64,000 bases of DNA from Pseudoflavonifractor sp. An85 (GTDB lineage: Bacteria; Bacillota; Clostridia; Oscillospirales; Oscillospiraceae): contig NZ_NFHE01000010.1 of assembly GCF_002161235.1 (NCBI RefSeq), positions 24,976 through 88,975 on the forward strand, written 5' to 3'. Under the pieces are notes generated by a model. The model searched no databases. It was not told where the DNA came from and worked only from the letters and a program-made list of their open reading frames with translations. A program made the translations under genes and the position numbers. Positions 1 through 8,493 of this stretch are shown here, in pieces. Every line of letters starts with the position of its first letter. Position 1 is the stretch's first letter.

Positions 1-424
1 GCAGGTTCACGCCGTAGTCGTGGTCCACAAAGGACAGGGTGTTAGCGTACTGGGTGACAATGGTAGCCTGTGCATCACGGCTGGTCACCGCAGACTCACC
101 GCCGCCAGCCAGGTCGGGGCTGACCACCACATAGCCACGGCGAGCAAGCTCCATGCTCCAGGTGTCGTTGGAGTGGGTGGCATTGGAACGGCCATGGAAC
201 AACACGATCACCGGAGCCGGGGTCTCATCGGTAGCGTTGGCAGGGACGTAGGTCAGGCCGCTGATGGTCTCGCCGTTGTTGCCCGCCAGATAGAAGCGGT
301 CAATCTTTACTTGGCCCCAGCTGGTCTGCAGGCCCCAGATGCCGATGGAAACCACCAGCAAAATGGCCATGCAGATGGCAAAGAACCGAACGGCAATCTT
401 TTTGGAATTTTGGGTTTTCGTCAT
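1..424 (-). CDS. alpha/beta hydrolase, membrane-anchored (partial, C-terminus outside window)
   Basis: About 141 N-terminal residues are visible and the rest lies beyond the left edge. The protein begins with a short basic stretch and one hydrophobic segment (about residues 11-30), which should anchor it in the membrane with the enzyme outside. It then shows PVIVLFHGRSN and, further on, YVVVSPDLAGGGES, typical of the first strands and oxyanion region of alpha/beta hydrolases (dienelactone hydrolase or peptidase-like). The nucleophile elbow is not in the window, so the substrate cannot be named. The ATG is preceded by AAGGAGG at good spacing. A candidate promoter (TTGCAA, 17 bp, TACAGT) lies at 504-532 on this strand. 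Confidence 0.75.
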   Translation of the reverse strand, partial: MTKTQNSKKIAVRFFAICMAILLVVSIGIWGLQTSWGQVKIDRFYLAGNNGETISGLTYVPANATDETPAPVIVLFHGRSNATHSNDTWSMELARRGYVVVSPDLAGGGESAVTSRDAQATIVTQYANTLSFVDHDYGVNL

Positions 425-647
425 TGCATTTTCCTCCTTACTCTCTCTTGCACAAAAACCACTGTGCACATCTCATCCAGCTTCATCCATTTGCTGTATT
501 CCCACTGTACATAACCCGTTCGGTTCTTGCAAGAGATTCGACGTAAGTGGCCCAATTTCCCGCGCAACTGCACCCGGTATTTTGTGCTCTTTCCACAGTT
601 ATCTTTCGTTACACTCCATTCTTTCCAGCACAGAGCACAATTCCTCG

Positions 648-676
648 TTGCGTTTTTTCTCTTTATATGGTAAAAT
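648..676 (+). promoter_or_regulatory. sigma-A-type promoter for the first LytTR/GHKL operon
   Basis: TTGCGT and TAAAAT are separated by 17 bp and lie about 43 bp before the regulator start codon. The 425-718 gap between the divergent genes holds this promoter and the opposing one for the hydrolase. I see nothing else in it. Confidence 0.5.
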
Positions 677-718
677 CCAGATAACCTAGTTAACTTTGTG
701 AGAGAGGGAGGGGGGGTT

Positions 719-1432
719 ATGTGGAATGTCGTCGTCTGCGACGACGAGGCCGCTGTGCACCGTCAGCTTCAATCCTACCTGGACCAGTTCGCCCAGGAGA
801 GCGGATATTCCTTTCATCTGGCCCACTGCCACAGCGCCGAGCAGCTGCTGAGCATGGTAAGCCCCCACACCGATTTGCTGTTTCTAGATATCAGCATGGG
901 AGCCATGAGCGGTATGGAGGCCGCCCACATTCTGCGGCAGACCTACCCCGAACTGTGCCTGGTGTTTCTCACTTCCATGGTGCAGTATGCCCTGGAGGGG
1001 TACCAGGTGCACGCCTTCGGCTTTTTGGCCAAGCCTCTGACCTACGCCCAATTTCGCCTGCAAATGGCGGATGTGGTGCGGGCACTGAGTGCCAAGCAAA
1101 GCCAGACCATATCCCTGAAAATTGGCACTGAGGTGCATAATCTGTCTCCGTCTTCCATTTTGTATGCAGAGGTGTGTAACCACAACGTGGACATCCACCT
1201 GCTGGACAGCACCCTGCGTTGCTACGGCACCATTACAGAGGTAGAGCAGTTGCTTGCTCCCCACGGCTTTTCTCGCCCTCATCAGAGCTATCTGGTCAAC
1301 TTGCGCCGCATTTCCACCATTACCCAGACAGACGTCCACATGGATAACGGGAGTGTTTTGCCCCTGAGCAAGCGCAAACGCAAGGAGTTTCTCCAGGATT
1401 TCACCACTTATTTGGGGAGTGCTCTGCCATGA
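719..1432 (+). CDS. LytTR-family response regulator
   Basis: This DNA-binding response regulator is about 237 aa. The N-terminal receiver domain (about 1-120) has the acidic pair CDDE at 7-10, the phospho-acceptor Asp57 in LLFLDISMG, and a Lys in FLAKPLT. The C-terminal half (about 135-235) is a LytTR domain, with the typical SHRSY-like segment FSRPHQSYLVNLRRI and a PLSKRKRKEF end. I chose the ATG at 719 because GGGAGGGGGGG lies just before it; an in-frame start at 698 has no such site. The stop overlaps the downstream kinase start (ATGA). Its partner is the GHKL kinase that follows. No agrB or agrD homologue is nearby, so the signal is unknown. Confidence 0.9.
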   Translation: MWNVVVCDDEAAVHRQLQSYLDQFAQESGYSFHLAHCHSAEQLLSMVSPHTDLLFLDISMGAMSGMEAAHILRQTYPELCLVFLTSMVQYALEGYQVHAFGFLAKPLTYAQFRLQMADVVRALSAKQSQTISLKIGTEVHNLSPSSILYAEVCNHNVDIHLLDSTLRCYGTITEVEQLLAPHGFSRPHQSYLVNLRRISTITQTDVHMDNGSVLPLSKRKRKEFLQDFTTYLGSALP

Positions 1433-2721
1433 ACTACTGGAAATTATGGAACTTTGCCACGGATTTTCTCTTTACCATCTGGTTTTTCTGGCGGGTGCAC
1501 CCCTCTTCTAACCTCTCTCGCCGCCGAGTCTGTGCCGGGTACTTGCTCTTTCTCCTTCTCATTCCCCTCTACTTGCTGGCTCTAACCTACCAAGGGGAAC
1601 CGGTGGATACATTGATTCGCTTCTTTCTGCGCTGGGGTGTCTATTCCGGCTATGTGTATCTGGTCAAAGGCCGCTCTCTTTCGTGCAGTCTGTACTTTGG
1701 CGTGCTGGCCTGGCTGGTGTTCACCACCGCCAACTGCCTGCTTTTGACCCCTACCCTGTACCCCCTCCACGGCACCGGGTTCTGGACTGCCCAACTCATG
1801 GAATTTTGCTTTACCCTTCTCACGGTGACCCTGTGCAGCCGCCTGGTCCCCCTCAATGAGATCGCCTACATCGGTTGGCCCCGGGTATATGTCATGGTGG
1901 TTTTGGTGTGTCTGCAACTCCACCTCAAAGCCTCGTTGGGCCATCTGTCCACCATCGTCCACCCGGATGAGCCCCTGGTTCTCACCAGTTACCCCTTTAT
2001 TCTCCAACTGCTTCTGCTCTCTGCCATCATTTTCTTCGAGTGGTACCAGCACAGCCGGTATCAGCAGGAAAACGCCCGTCTGTCCGATGTGGCCAACCGC
2101 TACCGCTACGAGTACGCCCAGGTCAGCGCGGACGCCGATGCCAACCTGCGGCAGATTCACCACGACCTGAAAAACCACCTCTACGCCATTCAGCGCCTGT
2201 CCAACCACTCCAACCAGGAGCTCCAGGCCTATATCCAAAGCCTCACCCAGGACCTGGGGGAATACGAAAGCCTGGTGGACTCGGGCAACGACCTGCTGAA
2301 TGGTCTGCTCTCCCACAAAATTCGTCTGGCCCGCAGCCAGAACATCCCCATCACCGTCCAAGTAGACTTCTCCCAGGGCGGTTTTCTCCAGGACAAAGAT
2401 ATGTGCGCCCTGTTTGGCAACGCCTTGGACAATGCCCTGGAGGCCAGTGCGGCAGTTCAAACCCCGGATCTGCGCAGTATTCTGGTCAGGTGTCAGACCA
2501 CCGGGGGCAATCTGGTGCTCACCGTGGCCAACTACTATGAAGGGGAGCTGAAACAGGTGGGACGGCGCATCCTCACCCGCAAGCAGGAACCGGGCCACGG
2601 GGTGGGCCTGTCCAGCATCGCCCGCACCGCAGGACTGTACCAGGGTACCGTCACTCACTACACCGATCCCCTGCACAATTTTGTGCTGGTGGTGGCCATT
2701 CCCATCCCCCCACAGGCATAA
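1429..2721 (+). CDS. GHKL-domain sensor histidine kinase (AgrC-like)
   Basis: This 430-aa kinase has about six hydrophobic segments in residues 1-205, then a cytoplasmic module. The phospho-acceptor motif HHDLKNHL (His about 245) is followed by a coiled dimerisation stretch. The ATPase domain has the N-box LFGNALDNALEA and a G-box with GHGVGLSSI. This is the LytTR-paired HPK10-type architecture of AgrC and related kinases. The gene starts inside the regulator stop codon, so the two are translationally coupled. No peptide-signal gene is visible, so a quorum-sensing role is not supported. A strong terminator follows the stop. Confidence 0.88.
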   Translation: MNYWKLWNFATDFLFTIWFFWRVHPSSNLSRRRVCAGYLLFLLLIPLYLLALTYQGEPVDTLIRFFLRWGVYSGYVYLVKGRSLSCSLYFGVLAWLVFTTANCLLLTPTLYPLHGTGFWTAQLMEFCFTLLTVTLCSRLVPLNEIAYIGWPRVYVMVVLVCLQLHLKASLGHLSTIVHPDEPLVLTSYPFILQLLLLSAIIFFEWYQHSRYQQENARLSDVANRYRYEYAQVSADADANLRQIHHDLKNHLYAIQRLSNHSNQELQAYIQSLTQDLGEYESLVDSGNDLLNGLLSHKIRLARSQNIPITVQVDFSQGGFLQDKDMCALFGNALDNALEASAAVQTPDLRSILVRCQTTGGNLVLTVANYYEGELKQVGRRILTRKQEPGHGVGLSSIARTAGLYQGTVTHYTDPLHNFVLVVAIPIPPQA

Positions 2722-2756
2722 AAAACCCTCGACCGATTGGTCGAGGGTTTTTTGCT
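2722..2756. terminator. bidirectional intrinsic terminator
   Basis: A stem of ACCCTCGACC and GGTCGAGGGT has T-runs on both sides. It sits between the converging kinase gene and secG and can serve both. Confidence 0.85.
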
Positions 2757-2762
2757 TTTCTC

Positions 2763-3005
2763 TTACACCAGAGCCAGCACCATGGTGAGAACCATGAATA
2801 CAATAGCCACCCACTTGGTCATCTTAGCCATGCGGGCATCGGCGGTCTTGGCCTTGTTCTTGGACAGGAAGGTATCGGCAGCACCAGAGATGGCACCGGA
2901 CAGGCCGGCGCTCTTTCCGGACTGGAGCATCACAATCACGATCAGAGCCAGAGACACCACAAAATAGATGATAGACAGAATCAGCTGAGGCATGGTCATG
3001 GACAT
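2763..3005 (-). CDS. secG: protein-export translocase subunit SecG
   Basis: This 80-aa protein has two hydrophobic segments (about 6-25 and 55-78) separated by a loop containing LSGAISGAADTFLSK, the conserved SecG signature. SecG is the non-essential third subunit of the SecYEG channel and helps SecA-driven export. The ATG at 3005 has AAAGGA nine bases upstream; a TTG at 3014 is also in frame but is less well placed. The gene stands alone, converging on the kinase gene through a shared terminator. Confidence 0.92.
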   Translation of the reverse strand: MSMTMPQLILSIIYFVVSLALIVIVMLQSGKSAGLSGAISGAADTFLSKNKAKTADARMAKMTKWVAIVFMVLTMVLALV

Positions 3006-3065
3006 GGAATTCAATCCTTTCGGTCACAGTGTAAAAATGGGCGCAATGGCCCTTACAAGTACCAA

Positions 3066-4145
3066 CTATGATACCATACCGTGCAGGGAATTGCAAGTGC
3101 TTTTCCTACACACCCCGGACACCGTCCGGCGATTGCGCCGCAGGTGTCCCACCAAGGTAACCATACCAGTGACCAGCAGCACCAGATAGCAGCTCACCGT
3201 CCGAGTGAGAATCATGGCTGGGGCCACCAGCTGGGTGCCAAACACCACCAGGAAGGAGCGGAGAAACACCCCTTCTGCAGCGCCGGCAGACCCAGGTAAG
3301 GGCAAAAAGCCCACCGCCACCGAGCACAGCACCTGCAACCCTGCCACCTGCACCAGCCCCATGCCGGAAAGGCCGAAAGAGCGGTAGACCAGGTAGGGGA
3401 TGAGGTAGGAGCAGGCCAGCTGGGCCGCACTCAGGCCCACCACCCCCACCAGCACCAGGGGGTTGCGTGCAATGACCCGGGCGCCCTGGCGGTACTGCTC
3501 CAAAACCTTCTCCAGCTTCTCCTCCAGCTGGGCTTGGTCCAGCCGACCCACCAGGCGGCAGGCCAGGGCAATGCCCCACTGGCCCAGCCGCCGGGCGGGG
3601 CCAGGGAGAAAGAGCAGCAGGATCATGGCCACATTCAGCCCCAGGAAGATGGCCAGCCCAACACCGATGAGCAGCCCCACCTGGCCCCCCAGCTGTTCCA
3701 GTAGGGAACCGCCAAAGTACAGCGCCGCCAGGGCGTAGCCCACCACCGCCGTATGATAGCCAATGCTCACCAGCAGCATATCAATGGTCCCCGACACCAC
3801 CGGCACCCCGTCCCGGTTCATGTAGTAGACCTGGGCGGGCTGACCTCCTGTGGCGGAAGGGGTAATGTTGCTGAAAAAGAACCCGGTACATGAGTAGAAA
3901 TAGCACCGGCGGAAGGGCTGGGCGCAGCCTAAGGCCCCCAGTACCAGCCGGGTGGCTCCCGCCTCACAGGCGATGAACAGGGCCATCACCGGCAGGGTCA
4001 GCAGCAAGATGCGGCCATCCGCCCGGGCGATGGCCCCGGCCAGCTCCCCGGGGGACTGCTGGCGCAAAATGGTGTAGGCGGTGCCCAACAGCAACAGGGC
4101 CATGACCCCAAACCACACCATCTGTCGCTTTCCCGTCCGCTTCAT
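3066..4145 (-). CDS. flippase-like membrane protein (lysylphosphatidylglycerol synthase TM / UPF0104 family)
   Basis: This is a 359-aa integral membrane protein with eight or so hydrophobic helices. It contains FFFSNITPSATGGQPAQVYYM, matching the conserved SxTPGGxG-type segment of the LPG_synthase_TM family, and a second family block around LPLPGSAGAAEG near the C-terminus. It lacks the cytosolic aminoacyl-transfer domain of MprF, so it resembles the stand-alone flippase-like members. The start ATG overlaps the stop of the upstream lipid glycosyltransferase gene by four bases. I infer that the pair makes and moves a glycolipid or other lipid-linked product. The transported lipid is not known. 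Confidence 0.8.
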   Translation of the reverse strand: MKRTGKRQMVWFGVMALLLLGTAYTILRQQSPGELAGAIARADGRILLLTLPVMALFIACEAGATRLVLGALGCAQPFRRCYFYSCTGFFFSNITPSATGGQPAQVYYMNRDGVPVVSGTIDMLLVSIGYHTAVVGYALAALYFGGSLLEQLGGQVGLLIGVGLAIFLGLNVAMILLLFLPGPARRLGQWGIALACRLVGRLDQAQLEEKLEKVLEQYRQGARVIARNPLVLVGVVGLSAAQLACSYLIPYLVYRSFGLSGMGLVQVAGLQVLCSVAVGFLPLPGSAGAAEGVFLRSFLVVFGTQLVAPAMILTRTVSCYLVLLVTGMVTLVGHLRRNRRTVSGVCRKSTCNSLHGMVS

Positions 4146-5209
4146 GCCACCACCTTCTCTCCGGCCAGCTGTTCCACCACGGCGCACACTGCCGCCCGGC
4201 ACATGGTGTTGGCCGAGCGCTCCATGGCCGCCCGCATCTGAGCCAAACCAACGGGATCGTACAGGGTGGATGCAATGGCGTCCAAGCAGTCGCTCTCCTC
4301 CTTGGTGGCCAGACGGGCCATTCCAGCCTCCACCAGGAAACGGGCGTTTTCCCGCTCCTGCTCCAAGAAGGGCTCCCACACCAGCATGGGCAGGCGGCTG
4401 GCAATGGCCTCAAAGACGGTGATGCCACCGGGCTTGGACAGCATCAGGTGGGCCCGGGCCATATACTGGTCCACCTGGGTGGTAAAGCCCACCACCTCAA
4501 TGTTCTCATACTTGCCATGAAGCCGCTCATACAGCTTCTCGTTGCGTCCCGTGAGGATGGTCACGTGAATGTCAGGCAGGTCGTCCAGCTGCTGATAAAA
4601 CCGGTCACCCCGGGGCATAAGCCCCAGACCGCCGCCCATGATGAGCAGCTCCCGCTTGCCACTGCTGGGTTGGCCCTGGGTAAACTGCTCCCCCACAGGA
4701 ATACCGGAGACAAAAATCCGCTCCCCCTCCACGCCCTTGGACACCAGCCCCTGACGTACCTGCTGGGAGGCCACCAGATAGACGTCGGTGCCGGGGTGAA
4801 TCCACTCGCTGTGACAGGTCACATCGGTGATGCAGGTGATGAGGGACACCTGGCCCCCCTCTTTTTTATATCGGGCCACCACGCCGGAGCACACGGGATG
4901 GGTGGACACCACCACATCTGCCCCTGTCTCAAACAAAAGCTCCTCCAGGTGCTCCACCCAGGCCCCCGCCAGAGGCATGTCGCCCTCCACGTTGCGGGTC
5001 AGGCGGTGAAAGAGGTTATACAGTCCCCCGCCGTACTTTACCAGCCACCCAAACATGCGGTACAGGGTGGGGGCGAACTCGGGCATGGCGTAGTCAAAGA
5101 AATCCACCGTTTCCACCGCGTGTCCCTCCCGCTCCAGCTGCTGCTGCAAGGCACGGGAAGCAGACCAGTGGCCCATACCAAATTTTCCGGTTAAAATGAG
5201 GATTTTCAT
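4142..5209 (-). CDS. processive diacylglycerol / MGDG-synthase-type glycosyltransferase
   Basis: This 355-aa GT28-family enzyme starts with MKILILTGKFGMGHWSASRAL, the MGDG_synth N-terminal glycine motif (GxGHxxAA-like). The C-terminal UDP-sugar-binding half contains LLIMGGGLGLMPRG and LSKPGGITVFEAIASRLPMLVWEP, as in UgtP/YpfP and MurG. Expected reaction: transfer of glucose or galactose from UDP-sugar to diacylglycerol, at the inner face of the membrane. The N-terminal MGDG_synth domain separates it from MurG itself. RBS GGGAGAA precedes the ATG. It is co-transcribed with the flippase-like gene. Confidence 0.85.
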   Translation of the reverse strand: MKILILTGKFGMGHWSASRALQQQLEREGHAVETVDFFDYAMPEFAPTLYRMFGWLVKYGGGLYNLFHRLTRNVEGDMPLAGAWVEHLEELLFETGADVVVSTHPVCSGVVARYKKEGGQVSLITCITDVTCHSEWIHPGTDVYLVASQQVRQGLVSKGVEGERIFVSGIPVGEQFTQGQPSSGKRELLIMGGGLGLMPRGDRFYQQLDDLPDIHVTILTGRNEKLYERLHGKYENIEVVGFTTQVDQYMARAHLMLSKPGGITVFEAIASRLPMLVWEPFLEQERENARFLVEAGMARLATKEESDCLDAIASTLYDPVGLAQMRAAMERSANTMCRAAVCAVVEQLAGEKVVA

Positions 5210-5308
5210 ATATTTTCTCCCTTGAGGTCCTAAATTTTTTCATCCTATTTCAACCAATATGATAGCAGACGCATTTTAGGTTTTCCCGTGGTTCTGGTTA
5301 AGCTTTCC

Positions 5309-5833
5309 TTAAGGAGTGGTAAATTCTTGGAAAAGCTCCTCCAGTTTCACCCATTCTATGGAAATTGGTGGCGTGTCCTGGCAGCACACGGACACCCACC
5401 ACCCCTTTCCCTCATAGCTTTGATGGGGGCACGGTGGAGGCAAGGGCACGTTTCGGGGCGGATAGAGGGGGGTGTCCCCCAGCTTACACCAGCTCTCCAT
5501 CAGGGTCCACAGCCGGGTAAAGTCCTCGTCGGTACCGTCCCACAGCCCCATGCGCGCCTCCGTCAGACAGTACCGGGGCAGGCCGGGGCGATGGGGCTTG
5601 ACCAGCTCGATATCCACACCCACCGGGTACTCCGACAAAGCGCACAGGGCGTATCCCCCGGAGTGGGACAGGGACAGCCAGCGACCTTCCCCGGGGATCA
5701 GGGGCTTGCCCCGGGGGCTCAGCTCCAACTGGGGCAGCTCTCCCCAGCCGTATTTCTGGGCAGCCAGACGCAGCAGCGGGCGGCTGAGTTTCCGCCCGTC
5801 CTCTCCCTTGACCCCATAAATCTTCGTGGACAT
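5309..5833 (-). CDS. 4'-phosphopantetheinyl transferase, Sfp type
   Basis: This protein of about 174 aa would move phosphopantetheine from CoA to a carrier-protein serine. Family motifs are visible: WLSLSHSGGYALCAL (residues 52-66) and GVDIE (72-76, the Mg-binding Asp and Glu). The third motif is present as LWTLMES near 108-114, where most members have WxxKE, so the first catalytic-site lysine is replaced by Met. The ATG at 5833 has GGAGAGGGG upstream; an in-frame ATG at 5851 abuts the serA terminator. No polyketide or peptide synthetase is in the window. The C-terminal 60 residues are poorly conserved by eye. Confidence 0.75.
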   Translation of the reverse strand: MSTKIYGVKGEDGRKLSRPLLRLAAQKYGWGELPQLELSPRGKPLIPGEGRWLSLSHSGGYALCALSEYPVGVDIELVKPHRPGLPRYCLTEARMGLWDGTDEDFTRLWTLMESWCKLGDTPLYPPRNVPLPPPCPHQSYEGKGWWVSVCCQDTPPISIEWVKLEELFQEFTTP

Positions 5834-5851
5834 ATCCACACCCCTCTCCAT

Positions 5852-5888
5852 AAAAAACAGCCTGCGAACCACACCGATTCGCAGGCTG
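5852..5888 (-). terminator. intrinsic terminator of serC-serA
   Basis: The 11-bp stem CAGCCTGCGAA/TTCGCAGGCTG has a TTTTTTA tail on the minus strand, just past the serA stop. It separates serA from the downstream phosphopantetheinyl transferase gene. Confidence 0.85.
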
Positions 5889-5925
5889 TGTCTTAGCTTC
5901 ATAGTATCCGGGGATGGAGCCCTTG

Positions 5926-7092
5926 TCAAGAGATGACTCTCACCCGAATGATGCCGTCAATGGCTCGGATGTCGTCAATGACACTCTCCTCCACGGCAGA
6001 ACCCACATCCACCAGGGTGTAGGCGAAGTCCCCCCGGGACTTGTTGGTCATGTTCTCCACGTTTACCCCGTCGCCAGAGAGCTGGGCGGTGATGTTGGCC
6101 AGCATGGCGGGAATGTTGCGGTGGATGATGCACAACCGCTGCACGCCGGAGCGCTCCATCTCCACGTTGGGGAAGTTGACGGAATTTTTGATGTTGCCGT
6201 TTTCCAAGAAGTCCCGCAACTGCTGGGCGGCCATGATGGCGCAGTTGTCCTCGCTCTCGGGGGTGGAGGCTCCCAGGTGGGGAATGGGCACCACATTGGG
6301 GGCCAGGGTAATGGTATTGTTGGGGAAGTCGGTGACATAGCGGGCCACCTTGCCGCTCTGCAAAGCGGCCATCATGGCCTCGTCGTCCACCAGCTCGCCA
6401 CGAGCCAGGTTGACCACCCGCACCCCGTCCTTCATCTGGGCGATGGTGTCGGCGTTGATGGTGTGGCGGGTGTCGGGGGTGTAGGGCACGTGGATGGTCA
6501 CATAGTCACAGGCCCGGTACAGCTCAGCCACATCCTTGACCACATGCACATGGCGGTCCAGCCGTAGGGCGGTGGCCACGGACAGGAAGGGATCATAGCC
6601 GTACACTTCCATCCCCAGAGACAGGGCCACATTGGCCACCAGAGCGCCGATGGCGCCCAAACCGATGACACCCAAAGTCTTGCGGTACAGCTCGGGGCCC
6701 ACAAAGGCGGACTTGCCCTTTTCCACCGCGGCCGCCACGTCGGTATCGGGGTTTGCAGCCTGGGCCTTCACCCATTCCACGCCCCCCACCAGGTCACGGG
6801 AGGCCATGAGCATGGCGGCAATCACCAGCTCCTTGACGCCGTTGGCGTTGGCTCCGGGGGTGTTGAACACCACAATGCCCTTCTGGGCGCACTCAGCCAC
6901 AGGGATGTTGTTGGTGCCTGCCCCCGCCCGGGCGATGCCCCACAGAGTGTCGGGGAAGGGATAGTCATGGAGTTTGGCCGAGCGGACCAGAATGCCCTCC
7001 TCCCCCTCTACGTTGTCCCCCACCTGGTAGTCGGCGGGGAACTGATTGAGCCCAACTTGGGCGATTTTATTCATGGTTTTAATGCGAAACAT
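5926..7092 (-). CDS. serA: D-3-phosphoglycerate dehydrogenase
   Basis: This 388-aa enzyme oxidises 3-phosphoglycerate to phosphohydroxypyruvate with NAD, the first step of serine synthesis. It shows the Rossmann motif GVIGLGAIGALVANV and the catalytic blocks VNLARGELVDDEAM (Arg region) and PHLGASTPESEDNCA (His/Glu region). A C-terminal ACT domain from about 320 (LCIIHRNIPAMLANITAQL) would bind an amino-acid effector. The extra ASB domain of long SerA proteins is absent. The gene follows serC by 17 bp and shares its promoter. Confidence 0.93.
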   Translation of the reverse strand: MFRIKTMNKIAQVGLNQFPADYQVGDNVEGEEGILVRSAKLHDYPFPDTLWGIARAGAGTNNIPVAECAQKGIVVFNTPGANANGVKELVIAAMLMASRDLVGGVEWVKAQAANPDTDVAAAVEKGKSAFVGPELYRKTLGVIGLGAIGALVANVALSLGMEVYGYDPFLSVATALRLDRHVHVVKDVAELYRACDYVTIHVPYTPDTRHTINADTIAQMKDGVRVVNLARGELVDDEAMMAALQSGKVARYVTDFPNNTITLAPNVVPIPHLGASTPESEDNCAIMAAQQLRDFLENGNIKNSVNFPNVEMERSGVQRLCIIHRNIPAMLANITAQLSGDGVNVENMTNKSRGDFAYTLVDVGSAVEESVIDDIRAIDGIIRVRVIS

Positions 7093-7109
7093 GTTGTTTT
7101 CCCCCTGTC

Positions 7110-8198
7110 TCAGCCGTTGGCCTGGTCAAAGGCCCGGATGAAGTCCGCCAGCTTCTCCACCCCTTCGGTGGGCATGGCGTTGTAGATGGAGGCCCGCATG
7201 CCTCCCACGTTGCGGTGGCCCTTGAGGTTGACAAAGCCCGCCGCCGTGGCCTCGGCCACAAACTTGGCATCCAGATCGGCGTTTCCGGTACGGAAGGTGA
7301 CGTTCATGTCGGAACGGCTTCCCTTCTGGGCCGGGCAGGTGAACAGCTTGGAGTCGTCCAGCACATCATAGAGCAGCTGGGCCTTGGCGTGCTTGATCTT
7401 CTCCATACCTTCCACGCCGCCCCGCTCTTCCAGCCACTCCAGCACCAGCCCCAGCATGTAGATGCACCAGCAGGGGGGCGTGTTGTACATGGAGTCCTTG
7501 TCGATCATGGTCTTGTAGTTCATCATCAAGGGGGTATAGGGCAGCTCGTGACCCGCCAAGTCCTCCCGGACAATGGCCACGGTGAGACCGGCGGGGGCCA
7601 GGTTCTTTTGAGCGCCGCCGTAGATAATGCCATACTTGGACACATCCACCGTCCGGCTCAAAAAGTCGGAGGACATGTCGCACACCAGGGGCACATCGCC
7701 GGTGTCGGGAATGTACTGCCACTCGGTGCCGTAGATGGTGTTGTTGGCACAATAATGGAAGTAGCTGGCCTCCGGGTCCAGCTTCAGCTGGTCCTGGGTA
7801 GGAATATAGGTGTGGTTTTGGTCCTCACTGGAGGCGGCCAGATTGATTTGGCCGTACTTTTTGGCCTCTTTGTAGGCGATGTTGGAGAAGTTGCCGGTGA
7901 CGGCGTAGTCCGCCTTTCCCGTCTTGCCAATGAGGTTCAGGGGCACCATGGAGAACTGGCCCGAGGCTCCCCCCTGCAAAAACAGCACCTTATAATTGTC
8001 GGGCACATGGAACAGACGAATGAACCGCTCCTTGGTGTCCTGAAAAATCTTGTCAAAAACCTTAGATCGGTGGCTCATCTCCATCACTGACATGCCAGAG
8101 CCCTGATAATTGGTGATCTCTGACCCGGCTCGGGTGAGGACTTCCAGCGGAAGCATGGAAGGGCCTGCGGAAAAGTTGTATACACGTTGATTGCCCAT
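7110..8198 (-). CDS. serC: phosphoserine aminotransferase
   Basis: This 362-aa, PLP-dependent class V aminotransferase makes phosphoserine from phosphohydroxypyruvate and glutamate. It starts MGNQRVYNFSAGPSMLP, the diagnostic SerC N-terminus. The PLP lysine lies in YGGAQKNLAPAGLT. The C-terminus has GHRNVGGMRASIYNAMP, also diagnostic. The ATG at 8198 is preceded by AGAGGAG at good spacing; an in-frame GTG at 8228 lacks one. It is the first gene of serC-serA. No serB is in the window. Confidence 0.94.
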   Translation of the reverse strand: MGNQRVYNFSAGPSMLPLEVLTRAGSEITNYQGSGMSVMEMSHRSKVFDKIFQDTKERFIRLFHVPDNYKVLFLQGGASGQFSMVPLNLIGKTGKADYAVTGNFSNIAYKEAKKYGQINLAASSEDQNHTYIPTQDQLKLDPEASYFHYCANNTIYGTEWQYIPDTGDVPLVCDMSSDFLSRTVDVSKYGIIYGGAQKNLAPAGLTVAIVREDLAGHELPYTPLMMNYKTMIDKDSMYNTPPCWCIYMLGLVLEWLEERGGVEGMEKIKHAKAQLLYDVLDDSKLFTCPAQKGSRSDMNVTFRTGNADLDAKFVAEATAAGFVNLKGHRNVGGMRASIYNAMPTEGVEKLADFIRAFDQANG

Positions 8199-8262
8199 GA
8201 GCAGTTTCTCCTCTCTGAGATTTTTCACACTGTTTTGCTATCACTTTAGTGTGTTATATGCT

Positions 8263-8291
8263 ATTATAGTTCGCTGGAGGACATCTGTCAA
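8263..8291 (-). promoter_or_regulatory. consensus sigma-A promoter of serC-serA
   Basis: TTGACA and TATAAT are separated by 17 bp, both perfect consensus hexamers. The start of transcription should fall near 8256, giving a leader of about 55 nt. I see no riboswitch in that leader. Confidence 0.85.
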
Positions 8292-8426
8292 CGGTGGAAC
8301 ATACATTCTCTTTATTTTGGCAAAGTACCCCGGTATGTGCCCAGAATCTCCCTCCTGTTTTGTCCAAAGTACCCAGAAGCCAGCGCATCATTCCAGTGTA
8401 TGCTTCACTCATGGGATGGTTGCATG

Positions 8427-8464
8427 AAAAAAGCCGCCCCCAGTTTCCACTGGGAGCGGCTTTT
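8427..8464 (-). terminator. intrinsic terminator of the HIT gene
   Basis: The stem AAGCCGC..CCAGT/ACTGG..GCGGCTT with a TTTTTT tail on the minus strand lies about 30 bp past the HIT-protein stop. The 8292-8426 stretch beyond it holds no gene that I can support. Confidence 0.85.
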
Positions 8465-8493
8465 GAGAACGCACAAAACGCCTCGCAGAGTTT

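Noticed and set aside
719..2721. Agr-type quorum-sensing locus
   Set aside because: The kinase and regulator match the AgrC/AgrA layout, but there is no AgrB peptidase and no short AgrD-like peptide gene near either two-component pair.
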